Notes: generated from the letters alone by a model not told the origin. A DNA stretch of 10,044 bases from Cyclobacteriaceae bacterium (GCA_019751475.1 JAIENH010000192.1:1-10044); one strand, 5' to 3'; shown: positions 1 through 5,907, counted from the stretch's first letter. A program made the numbers and translations.

Positions 1-7
1 ACATAAT

Positions 8-34
8 AAAGGGTGGCCTTAAAACCACCCTTTT
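8..34. terminator. Rho-independent, possibly bidirectional terminator
   Basis: A perfect 9-bp stem (AAAGGGTGG pairing with CCACCCTTT) closes an 8-nt loop and has A-rich and T-rich flanks on either side. It could end a plus-strand gene lying before the window or the minus-strand operon whose last gene stops at 219. The T-tract is short in both directions, so strength is uncertain. Confidence 0.7.
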
Positions 35-218
35 ACTACTTTAGTCGGACAACAGTGAATACCAATTTAGATTGTCTCACTTTTCAGAGCTTTTTTAGCC
101 TATCATATGGTCGCAATCGGCAAGGTCAAAATTTAACCTTACGGGATGGAAACAAATTTACCAGAATTTCTCAAGAATATTTTTTAGCATGGCTTGATTT
201 AAATTGCTAACGGTAAAC

Positions 219-584
219 TTATGTCTTCGCTTTCTTCGCCTTATACTTTACAATTCTCATAATCAAATTTTCAGGCAAAGCCTCGCCATTTGGAAACTGT
301 ACGGAAGCCTTGCTGAACGTATAGTTAGCCAACTGCTTTGAGAAATGCTCCAATATGCCGGTGCCTATATAAAAGCCAGCAAATTTTTTGTAACCTGCAA
401 TCATTATTTGTTTGTCCCGTTTGCCGCCTTCCACCAGTGCATAGGCGGGAATGTCATAGTTAAATAATTCAGTAGCATCGGGTGCAGCTTTCAAAATTAT
501 TTTTCGCAATGCCAACAATGTTTTTTGCGTATCGACAGGTTGATTGTCGATATACTTTTGAACCGTCTTGAATTTCTTTGCCAT
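219..584 (-). CDS. DUF1801 domain protein
   Basis: A small soluble protein of 121 aa with the features of the DUF1801 family (YdhG-like). An N-terminal helix carries LRKIILKAAP (residues 26-35), followed by an acidic Glu and the NYDIPAY stretch (42-48), then a beta-rich part with KKFAGFYIG (66-74), and a basic C-terminal tail (KYKAKKAKT). The family is widespread, and some members have been described as iron-chaperone-like, but the biochemical role is not established for this type. It is the last gene of a six-gene minus-strand cluster, 24 bp after the DUF998 gene, so it is probably co-transcribed. The ATG start leaves the complete domain and no upstream in-frame candidate looks better. Family call is firm; function is not. 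Confidence 0.85.
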   Translation of the reverse strand: MAKKFKTVQKYIDNQPVDTQKTLLALRKIILKAAPDATELFNYDIPAYALVEGGKRDKQIMIAGYKKFAGFYIGTGILEHFSKQLANYTFSKASVQFPNGEALPENLIMRIVKYKAKKAKT

Positions 585-608
585 GTTATTCCAGTTTAAA
601 ATTGTAAG

Positions 609-1277
609 TCAACTTGCTATGGAATTAAACAATTTTCTTGCATGGCTGCAAATAACCACAATCCAAATCAGATAGGATATGATAAGAAACCTTGCAACGA
701 ACCCGGTATAAACACCTGGCTGAAACTTGTAGTCGGAGGGCATAGATGCCATGAACAGAATGGTAAGGAAAATAGAAATTGCTGCTACAATAAATAGGTT
801 GGTTCGGATGGGCCGCCATGCTTTGTTTCTGCCTAAACCGAAAGCCAACAACAACATGGCCACAGGTGTGTAATCAAATGCGGCCGCTGTGTAATGAATC
901 TTTCCCGTAAAGGAAATATTTGACAATTCGGTTGTGATGGGGTCGGTGTTAAACATCGCGGCAACTGCATAAGCCAGTCCACTGATGATAAGTATTGCAA
1001 GCCCGATATATCCGACAACCGTTTTTATTTGGTTGAATATTGCATACGCTGAACATATCAACGATGCTGCAATAAGAAAAAAGGTAATGTTCATTAATAT
1101 GCCGAATTTTCCCAAAGCATATTCGCTGATGAACCTCCACGTTGGGTCAAATTCTGGTTTCAGAACATGCAGCAGAAGAAATAAAGCGATATAGCTGATA
1201 CCTGAAACCAAAGCAATTCTTGAAAAGAGGAACTGCCTTGCAGTAATGTTTTTGGTTACGATTAGTTCACGTGCCAT
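609..1277 (-). CDS. DUF998 family integral membrane protein
   Basis: A hydrophobic protein of 222 aa with about six predicted transmembrane helices (roughly residues 18-38, 58-80, 88-108, 133-149, 160-179 and 193-211). Family-typical elements are SEYALGKFG (51-59) after the first helix, FNTDP (109-113) after the third, and GKIHYTAAAFDY (125-136) leading into the fourth. DUF998 proteins are small inner-membrane proteins of unknown role. The gene begins 17 bp after the stop of the DUF1579-like gene and ends 24 bp before the DUF1801 gene, so it sits inside the minus-strand cluster. It is the second membrane protein of that cluster after the DoxX-like protein. No catalytic residues can be named. 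Confidence 0.85.
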   Translation of the reverse strand: MARELIVTKNITARQFLFSRIALVSGISYIALFLLLHVLKPEFDPTWRFISEYALGKFGILMNITFFLIAASLICSAYAIFNQIKTVVGYIGLAILIISGLAYAVAAMFNTDPITTELSNISFTGKIHYTAAAFDYTPVAMLLLAFGLGRNKAWRPIRTNLFIVAAISIFLTILFMASMPSDYKFQPGVYTGFVARFLIISYLIWIVVICSHARKLFNSIAS

Positions 1278-1294
1278 AACTTTAGTTTTTAAGG

Positions 1295-1723
1295 TTACTT
1301 ATTTTTTGTCATTGTTGATTTGTAGCCGCCACCGGGGTAAATCCATTCACCGGTATTTGTCCTACCGTCTTTACTGAATTTACCTTTGAAATTAGAAGGT
1401 GAGCCTTTTTCGCCTCCCCAAATGGTTAGCGTATTACCATCTACTTCATACACATAGTCAAGGGTATTGCCCGTGTTATCATAAGCCCTTGAGCGAATTG
1501 TTTTATCGGCTTCACCGCCAAATGGTTTCCAGTGCCCGATGATTTCTATCCCTTTAATGTGTTTGCCGAACAACTGCATATCTATGTATTGAACAAGGAA
1601 GTGGCCACCTTCAAGCCACTCATATCTTATCGTTCCTGTTGAGTCGCCACCTAGTTTCCATGTGCCGATTAGTTTGCTCAACTTATTGAGTTCAGAATTT
1701 TGCTTGTTTGCTTTTGTTGCCAT
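1295..1723 (-). CDS. DUF1579-like / lipocalin-type beta-barrel protein
   Basis: A 142-aa soluble protein that begins with a polar segment and then LSKLIGTWKLGG (15-26), a typical start of small beta-barrel families such as DUF1579 and related lipocalin-like proteins. YEWLEGGHFLVQ (34-45) and KGIEIIGHW (57-65) follow, then alternating beta-strands to the end, with several Gly-Trp turns (GEWIYPGGG, 125-133). Proteins of this style are often annotated as DUF1579 or heme-binding beta-barrel proteins, but no ligand residue is evident and I do not claim heme binding. The gene lies third from the end of the minus-strand cluster, 59 bp after the DoxX-like gene and 17 bp before the DUF998 gene. No signal peptide is visible, so it is presumably cytoplasmic. 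Confidence 0.7.
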   Translation of the reverse strand: MATKANKQNSELNKLSKLIGTWKLGGDSTGTIRYEWLEGGHFLVQYIDMQLFGKHIKGIEIIGHWKPFGGEADKTIRSRAYDNTGNTLDYVYEVDGNTLTIWGGEKGSPSNFKGKFSKDGRTNTGEWIYPGGGYKSTMTKNK

Positions 1724-1782
1724 TTCCTTTGGTAAATTTGTGAGGGTGTTAAAACAATTACTTGGTTAACGCGTACTTCAAA

Positions 1783-2151
1783 TTAATGAGCTAACTGAAT
1801 TTTATGATACTGAACATAAGATATGACCAGTAGCACGAGGAAGATGAGCGGAAAGAACGTTTGGAAATTCAATCCATCAACAGCCCCATGCGAGACAGAT
1901 GCGCAAATAAAGTTGATACCAAAGCCCGCGTATGCCCATTCTTTGTACCTGCCTTTCATACTGGGTAAAATCAATGCCAATGCTCCGAGAACTTTGAAGG
2001 GCATAATCAAGAACCGAAAGTAATCGGGATACCCTAAGTGCATGACACCTTGCTTCGCAAGTTCTGTGTGTGATGACAACAAGGGGATAAGCCCATCGAA
2101 TGCTACAATAATGCCTGTAGTAATCCAGAAGATGATTTTAGTTGTTTTCAT
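1783..2151 (-). CDS. DoxX-like family membrane protein
   Basis: A 122-aa integral membrane protein with four hydrophobic segments (about 7-26, 46-64, 72-90, 98-115), the size and topology of the DoxX-like family. Between helices 1 and 2 lies HLGYPDYFRFL (38-48), typical of the Bacteroidota members, and helix 2 contains KVLGALALILP (53-63). DoxX-like proteins are associated with redox and stress loci, but the activity of this branch is unknown. I chose the ATG at 2151. A longer reading frame from 2214 adds a polar, Asn- and Lys-rich extension that sits entirely inside the upstream VOC gene and has no family character. With this start the gene overlaps the VOC stop by 14 nt, which suggests translational coupling. 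Confidence 0.85.
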   Translation of the reverse strand: MKTTKIIFWITTGIIVAFDGLIPLLSSHTELAKQGVMHLGYPDYFRFLIMPFKVLGALALILPSMKGRYKEWAYAGFGINFICASVSHGAVDGLNFQTFFPLIFLVLLVISYVQYHKIQLAH

Positions 2152-2587
2152 AATGTTTGATTTTAGATTGTTGGTTATGATTTTTGTTATAGTTAAGTAG
2201 CCAATGATTTTCAAACTTATCCGTCAGGTCGCCAAACAACGCCCCCCAAAAGGTGTCTTCCAATGGATGGTTTGCATTGCCGCCTTTCGAAAGTGCTTTG
2301 TAGAGCGTCTTTATTTCTTCTTCGCTATCGCAGTTGATGCAAAGCGAAACGGAGTTCCCTTTTGTAAGGCCTGATGTGGGCACCATGTCAGAGCCCATCA
2401 ATATCAAACCATTCTTGGTAAGTGTACCATGCAGGATGCAGTCTTTCATTTTCTTCGGCATCTTCTTCGATAAGGGAGACTCACCAACGGTTTGAAGCAT
2501 AAGTTCGCCTCCAAGGCATGATTGGTAGAAGGTCATCGCTTCGCGACAATTGCCACCGAAGGTTAAATAGGAGTTGATTTGTGCCAT
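2138..2587 (-). CDS. VOC family protein (PhnB-like), second copy
   Basis: A 149-aa protein of the vicinal oxygen chelate / glyoxalase fold, PhnB-like subgroup. The N-terminal beta-alpha unit INSYLTFGGNCREAMTFYQS (4-23) and the C-terminal signature FWGALFG..TDKFENHWLLNY (113-133) are diagnostic. VOC proteins include metal-dependent dioxygenases, isomerases and resistance proteins; PhnB-type members mostly have no known substrate. The start was placed at the ATG at 2587, which gives MAQINSYL; a longer frame from 2629 only adds a run-in from the neighbouring gene. It starts 5 bp after the stop of the first VOC gene and overlaps the DoxX-like start by 14 nt. The short Asn-rich tail beyond residue 134 (NHNQQSKIKHYENN) is unlike its paralogue. 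Confidence 0.88.
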   Translation of the reverse strand: MAQINSYLTFGGNCREAMTFYQSCLGGELMLQTVGESPLSKKMPKKMKDCILHGTLTKNGLILMGSDMVPTSGLTKGNSVSLCINCDSEEEIKTLYKALSKGGNANHPLEDTFWGALFGDLTDKFENHWLLNYNKNHNQQSKIKHYENN

Positions 2588-2592
2588 TCGTT

Positions 2593-3033
2593 TTATTTTG
2601 AGTTGCTGGTATAGTTGAACATCCAACAAATACCAAACTTATCTAGGCAGCACCCCCAATACGCACCCCAAAACATGTCTTGCATAGGCATGATATCAGA
2701 GCCACCTTCGGATAGAGCGTTGAACAATCTATCCGTTTCTTCCTTTGTATCGGGTTCAAGGTTGATGCTAATGTTGTTGCCCAATTTTAATCGATGCCCC
2801 ATCGATTCAAGCACGTCCGTTCCCATAATCTGGGTGCCACCCAAAATGGGAAGGCATACATGCATAACTTTCCCTTTTTCATTTTCAGGCAAGGGAGGCA
2901 TACCCTCGTGAGAAGGGATGTCTTTATTATACATGATGGGCGCTACAAATTCTGTTTTGAACACAGACTTGTAGAAGTTGAAGGCCTCTTCAGTATTGCC
3001 TTGGAAGTTGAGGTAAATTGAAATTTTTGACAT
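2593..3033 (-). CDS. VOC family protein (PhnB-like), first copy
   Basis: A 146-aa PhnB-like VOC (glyoxalase-fold) protein. It opens with ISIYLNFQGNTEEAFNFYKS (4-23) and ends with FWGAYWGCCLDKFGICWMFN (121-140), the C-terminal pattern seen in PhnB and '3-demethylubiquinone-9 3-methyltransferase-like' annotations, a label I would not take as functional evidence. An insert rich in Pro and Glu (EGMPPLPENEKGK, 43-55) lies between the two halves. It is the promoter-proximal gene of the six-gene minus-strand cluster and is divergent from the GlxA/AraC regulator across about 150 bp. The adjacent second VOC gene keeps the same layout but differs at many positions, so the two are diverged tandem paralogues that may form a heterodimer or act on different substrates. 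Confidence 0.88.
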   Translation of the reverse strand: MSKISIYLNFQGNTEEAFNFYKSVFKTEFVAPIMYNKDIPSHEGMPPLPENEKGKVMHVCLPILGGTQIMGTDVLESMGHRLKLGNNISINLEPDTKEETDRLFNALSEGGSDIMPMQDMFWGAYWGCCLDKFGICWMFNYTSNSK

Positions 3034-3070
3034 GGCTTTCAGTTTTTAGTTGTTTTTATTTTTCGTCCGA

Positions 3071-3096
3071 TTGATGATACAAAGGTGTAGCATCAA
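3071..3096. promoter_or_regulatory. inverted repeat, candidate operator of the divergent region
   Basis: Arms TTGATGATAC and GTAGCATCAA match at 9 of 10 positions around a 6-nt spacer (aaaggt). The repeat lies about 40 bp upstream of the first VOC gene and overlaps a minus-strand CACCTTTG (3087 to 3080), one base off the TAnnTTTG -7 motif. A protein bound here would sit on the cluster promoter. Assignment to the adjacent regulator is inference. Confidence 0.45.
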
Positions 3097-3097
3097 A

Positions 3098-3115
3098 GCT
3101 GTGCGCAGGCTGTGC
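3098..3115. promoter_or_regulatory. 11-bp-spaced direct repeat, candidate AraC-type site
   Basis: The heptamer GCTGTGC occurs twice, at 3098-3104 and 3109-3115, one helical turn apart. AraC-family proteins commonly recognise direct half-sites on the same DNA face, and the GlxA/AraC gene starts about 70 bp downstream. The repeat is short and could be chance. Confidence 0.35.
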
Positions 3116-3157
3116 AGAAATGACAATAAAAGGGTGTTTTACGACAAGCTATTTTAT

Positions 3158-3165
3158 TACCTTCG
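3158..3165 (+). promoter_or_regulatory. candidate -7 promoter element of the GlxA/AraC gene
   Basis: TACCTTCG differs from the Bacteroidota -7 consensus TAnnTTTG at one base and lies 21 bp before the ATG at 3187. The -33 region is weak (TGTTTT near 3135-3140), so expression may depend on an activator or be low. Confidence 0.4.
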
Positions 3166-3186
3166 TAGACCTAATACATTTGACGC

Positions 3187-4161
3187 ATGAAAAATGTAAG
3201 CATCCTCGTACCTGAGTCGTCTGTGCCGCAGGCGATTGCGGACCCACAATATTTGTTCACGGCTGTGAATCAGTTTCTAACTATCTCAGGTAAGAAGCCG
3301 CTTTTCAACGTGCAACTGGTAGGCGCAAAGAAAGAAGTGAAACTCAATGGCGGTTTGTTTTCGGTACATACCGATAAGCAACTCAAAGATGTGAAGAAGA
3401 CAGATTTGGTTTTTATACCCGCTTTGTTTGGCGATATGTCAACGGCTATTTCTAAAAACAAAGCGTTGATACCGTGGATTACTAGCCAATACGAGAAGGG
3501 CGCTGAAGTGGCATCGCTTTGTGTGGGTGCATTTTTATTGGCCTCTACGGGATTGTTGAATGGCAAGAAGTGCTCTACTCATTGGGGTTTCCAAAATGAG
3601 TTCAGGGAAATGTTTCCTGAAGTAGAAGTAATGGATGGAAGCATTATTACTGAGGAGCATCGCATTTATTCTAGTGGAGGTGCCAATTCATATTGGAATT
3701 TGCTATTGCATCTGATTGAAAAATACACCGACCGCGAAACGGCCATCCTTGCCTCCAAATATTTTGCGATTGACATCGACCGCGAGAGCCAAACGGCTTT
3801 TGCTATGTTCAAAGGACAAAAGAACCATAAAGATTTGGCTATCATAAAAGCACAAGAGTACATTGAGAAAAATATCCAGGAAAAAATCACGCTAGATGAA
3901 TTGGCCGAGCTCACGGCATTGGGCAGACGAAGTTTTGAGCGCAGATTTAAGCAAGCCACCAACAATTCTGTTTTAGAATACATCCATCGCGTGAAGATTG
4001 AAGCCGCGAAACGAAGTTTTGAATTCAGTCGTAAGAACATCAACGAAGTCATGTTTGATGTGGGCTATACCGATACCAAAGCCTTCCGCTCGATTTTTAA
4101 AAAGATAACAGGACTTACACCCGTTGAGTATCGGAATAAATACAACAAGCAAACAAGTTAA
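3187..4161 (+). CDS. GlxA family transcriptional regulator (DJ-1/PfpI domain + AraC HTH)
   Basis: A two-domain regulator of 324 aa. Residues 1-180 form a DJ-1/PfpI (class I glutamine amidotransferase-like) domain: VSILVPESSVPQAIADP (4-20) is the first strand and loop, and ASLCVGAFLLASTGLLNGK (109-127) contains the nucleophile-elbow Cys112, followed by STHW (130-133). Residues about 218-320 form an AraC-type double helix-turn-helix with ITLDELAELTALGRRSFERR (234-253) and the family signature DVGYTDTKAFRSIFKKITGLTPVEYR (291-316). In GlxA-type regulators the N-terminal domain is thought to be a ligand sensor rather than an enzyme. The gene is divergent from the six-gene cluster, which is its most likely target. 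Its stop overlaps the convergent GNAT gene by 4 nt, sharing the palindrome TTAA. Whether it activates or represses cannot be read from the sequence. Confidence 0.93.
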   Translation: MKNVSILVPESSVPQAIADPQYLFTAVNQFLTISGKKPLFNVQLVGAKKEVKLNGGLFSVHTDKQLKDVKKTDLVFIPALFGDMSTAISKNKALIPWITSQYEKGAEVASLCVGAFLLASTGLLNGKKCSTHWGFQNEFREMFPEVEVMDGSIITEEHRIYSSGGANSYWNLLLHLIEKYTDRETAILASKYFAIDIDRESQTAFAMFKGQKNHKDLAIIKAQEYIEKNIQEKITLDELAELTALGRRSFERRFKQATNNSVLEYIHRVKIEAAKRSFEFSRKNINEVMFDVGYTDTKAFRSIFKKITGLTPVEYRNKYNKQTS

Positions 4162-4670
4162 ACACCAGATGTAACCAAATCATAACGATGCTCTTTAAGT
4201 GGTTTACCAAAAGCATCAGACGGCTTTTCTTCTGTCAACTTAAAACCATGACGGGTGTAGAGCGATGCCGCAGCATACAACTCGTGAGTAGTCCATAGGT
4301 AGGATGATTCGTACTTGCAGTGTTTTAAGAACTCCATGTATAGTTCCATTAGTCTTTTGCCAAGACCAATGCCCCGATACTCTGGCTCCAGGATAAAGTA
4401 GCGCAGCTGCGCGGCTTTGCCGCGGTTCATCAACAGCAAGAAGCCAATCATTCTGCCCTCGTGCTCGCATATCCATACCCGGTTGTTTTCAGGGTTGTAT
4501 TGTTTGTAAAATTCATGGAGGCCTAACGCCACGTATGCTTCGAACTCGATGCCATAGTTGTATTCCTTCTTGTAGAATTGCCCGTGTAAATAGGTAACAT
4601 AGCCGATGTCGCCAGCGCGAAGCTCGGTGCGGATAGTAATGTCATTTAACGATATAGTCTTTGTATTCAT
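4158..4670 (-). CDS. GNAT family N-acetyltransferase (partner of MarR regulator)
   Basis: A 170-aa acetyltransferase of the GNAT fold. The acetyl-CoA-binding motif A is visible as YFILEPEYRGIGLGKRL (91-107) with the R-x-x-G-x-G pyrophosphate loop at 99-104, and motif B follows as LYAAASLYTRHGFKLTEE (131-148). The N-terminal part, ITIRTELRAGDIGYVTYLHG (11-30), matches the acetyltransferase half of the well-known fused MarR-GNAT proteins. The substrate is unknown; small amines, antibiotics or protein N-termini are all possible in this superfamily. The start codon overlaps the MarR stop (ATGA at 4670-4667), so translation is probably coupled. The stop overlaps the convergent GlxA/AraC stop by 4 nt, leaving no room for a separate terminator between the two genes. 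Confidence 0.9.
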   Translation of the reverse strand: MNTKTISLNDITIRTELRAGDIGYVTYLHGQFYKKEYNYGIEFEAYVALGLHEFYKQYNPENNRVWICEHEGRMIGFLLLMNRGKAAQLRYFILEPEYRGIGLGKRLMELYMEFLKHCKYESSYLWTTHELYAAASLYTRHGFKLTEEKPSDAFGKPLKEHRYDLVTSGV

Positions 4671-5101
4671 AACGATGCTTTGCTAAGGATTTCCTTTAAC
4701 TGCCCCATGTGTTCAATAGCTTCCTTTATTTGCCCCGGACTTAGGCGCGACAGGAGTTCTTTGATTTGAGAGGCGGAAGCCTGATTTATGCTTTCGAATT
4801 CTTTGCTGCCTTTGGCCGTCAGAACAAGTGTTGAGGCACGGCCGTCTTCCTTGCTTTGTTTACGCGCAAGCAATCCTTTCTTTTCAAAAGACTTTAGCAC
4901 GCGGCTCAGGTAGCCTTTATCCATATTAATAGAGGTCATAATTGTACTGGCCGTGCAAGGCTGATGATGAAACAACTCATACAGTACCCGCGCCTCAGGC
5001 AATGAGTACGCACTGTTGAGAATGTGATTATCCACCAAGCCAATGATGTTGGTGTAGAACCGGTTAAAGTCCCGGATGTGCTGAATGTCTTTTTCTGTCA
5101 T
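4667..5101 (-). CDS. MarR family transcriptional regulator
   Basis: A 144-aa winged helix-turn-helix protein. After the N-terminal dimerisation helix (about 1-30) come YSLPEARVLYELFHH (32-46) and the DNA-binding helices TASTIMTSINMDKGYLSRVLKSFEKKGLL (50-78), then the wing with SKEDGRAS (83-90) and the C-terminal dimerisation helices (97-141). The length and motifs are those of the MarR half of MarR-GNAT fusion proteins, with the acetyltransferase encoded immediately downstream in an ATGA overlap. The promoter-proximal region holds the perfect palindrome at 5131-5149, about 30 bp upstream of the start, so negative autoregulation is the simplest reading. The ligand is unknown. Confidence 0.92.
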   Translation of the reverse strand: MTEKDIQHIRDFNRFYTNIIGLVDNHILNSAYSLPEARVLYELFHHQPCTASTIMTSINMDKGYLSRVLKSFEKKGLLARKQSKEDGRASTLVLTAKGSKEFESINQASASQIKELLSRLSPGQIKEAIEHMGQLKEILSKASL

Positions 5102-5130
5102 TTGGAATCAGTGCCCTAAGTAACTACTTT

Positions 5131-5149
5131 TAGTTGACAAAATCAACTA
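5131..5149. promoter_or_regulatory. palindromic operator, probably bound by the MarR protein
   Basis: TAGTTGACAAAATCAACTA is a perfect inverted repeat with 7-bp arms around a 5-nt centre, the size and style of MarR-family sites. Its inner part contains a minus-strand TGATTTTG (5144 to 5137), one base from the TAnnTTTG -7 motif, so binding would block the marR-GNAT promoter. The outer AACTA-cttt-TAGTT (5122-5135) forms a second, partial arm. It ends 3 bp before the ATG at 5153 of the divergent broken gene, so that gene was probably controlled too. Confidence 0.7.
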
Positions 5150-5152
5150 TTT

Positions 5153-5188
5153 ATGAAAGTCCGATTTGTTGTTTTAATGTCTGTATCT
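5153..5188 (+). pseudogene. orphaned signal-peptide start of the disrupted outer-membrane gene
   Basis: From the ATG at 5153 the frame reads MKVRFVVLMSVS, a basic n-region followed by a hydrophobic core, as expected for a Sec signal peptide. It then runs into the palindromic repeats and stops at a TAG (5222-5224). The reading frame at 5359 onward, VILMTTKVYSQATEW, supplies exactly what is missing: the rest of a hydrophobic core and a c-region ending in SQA before the mature protein. The two pieces lie in different frames, and removing about 170-176 bp between them restores one frame. I therefore interpret this as the 5' end of the gene continuing at 5368. The exact junction is not resolved. 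Confidence 0.6.
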
Positions 5189-5201
5189 GGGGGAAAATCC
5201 C

Positions 5202-5351
5202 TCGCCTTTAGGCGAAGACTTTAGTTTAATAATTTTGTATGAAGCGAACACTAGATGACTCAGCGATTTTCTCCCGAATGATTTCCGAGTCTATATGCAT
5301 TGCTTCAGTCGGCTTTAGCCGATACTAAACCCTTCGGCTTTTAGCCGAAGG
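5202..5351. repeat. cluster of three small palindromes with TTTA-type loops (REP-like)
   Basis: Three hairpins share the same design: TCGCC-TTTA-GGCGA (5202-5215), TCGGC-TTTA-GCCGA (5309-5322) and CCTTCGGCT-TTT-AGCCGAAGG (5331-5351). The first and third are followed by related tails (GAAGACTTTAGTTTAAT and GAAGGTAGTTCAGTTAT). Short hairpins with a conserved flanking tetranucleotide or tail are typical of REP elements moved by RAYT (IS200-related) transposases, but no transposase is present here. The 93 bp between hairpins one and two has no coding character. Together they interrupt the signal-peptide codons of the neighbouring gene. Confidence 0.55.
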
Positions 5352-5367
5352 TAGTTCAGTTATACTT

Positions 5368-5907
5368 ATGACCACAAAGGTCTATTCGCAAGCGACTGAG
5401 TGGAGCACAGAATTGCAGTCGTCTTTTATTGACATCTCCGGTTTATTCGGCTTGGATGAGCCAGCACAGGTCACCACTATTCAATATCGAAACAAAGGTT
5501 TCTTTGTGGACGGCTTTCATAGCTTCTCCTGGAAAGAGCCTCGCAAAACGGTGCAATCATTTTTTGGAGCGGGCTATACATTTCGTTTTGATAGTTTGTC
5601 TACTAAAACACTTTCCATCAAAAACGACTTTGCATTTAACCGCGTGGCCAACAATGGAAGTTTTCTGCGGCCGATGTTGATTGGTAAATGGACAGTTAAT
5701 CCTAAAAAGCTAAAATTCAGGAATGAGCTTCGCTTGTTGTTTGTGCGTATTGAAGATGTCAGGGATGTAGGCGGGGTTGTCAATCAGGTGAAGCTATCCG
5801 AAAATAAACACCGATTTTATGTAATTGGCAATCTTGGATACTCCTTCTATCGCTCGGATGGTATAACGCAATGGATTTGGAATGTGGGGATTGGGAAGGG
5901 GTTTTAA
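5368..5907 (+). CDS. outer-membrane beta-barrel-like protein, 5' end disrupted
   Basis: The open frame encodes 179 aa. The sequence is rich in amphipathic strands with alternating aromatic and polar residues, for example FGAGYTFRFDS (66-76), LSIKNDFAFNR (82-92), KLKFRNELRLLFVR (114-127), HRFYVIGNLGYSFYR (148-162) and TQWIWNVGIGKGF (167-179). It ends in Phe, as many outer-membrane barrel proteins do. I recognise no named family. The frame starts at an ATG that lies within what should be the signal peptide: MTTKVYSQA followed by TEWSTELQ looks like the end of a c-region and the mature N-terminus. The true start was probably at 5153, upstream of an inserted palindrome cluster. As it stands the product would not be exported, so the gene is probably non-functional. 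An alternative is that the ATG at 5368 starts a genuine cytoplasmic protein, which the composition makes unlikely. Confidence 0.65.
   Translation: MTTKVYSQATEWSTELQSSFIDISGLFGLDEPAQVTTIQYRNKGFFVDGFHSFSWKEPRKTVQSFFGAGYTFRFDSLSTKTLSIKNDFAFNRVANNGSFLRPMLIGKWTVNPKKLKFRNELRLLFVRIEDVRDVGGVVNQVKLSENKHRFYVIGNLGYSFYRSDGITQWIWNVGIGKGF

Noticed and set aside
13..210. Open frame of 65 codons on the plus strand
   Set aside because: It begins inside the terminator stem, has no family resemblance, no ribosome-binding or promoter signal, and a composition unlike the neighbouring genes. The stretch 35-218 appears to be non-coding.
2152..2214. Longer N-terminus for the DoxX-like protein
   Set aside because: The extra 21 residues lie wholly inside the upstream VOC gene, are polar, and would precede an otherwise normal first transmembrane helix.
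3666..4052. 128-codon minus-strand open frame opposite the AraC domain
   Set aside because: Antisense to the highly conserved AraC helix-turn-helix coding region; its composition is a by-product of that sequence.
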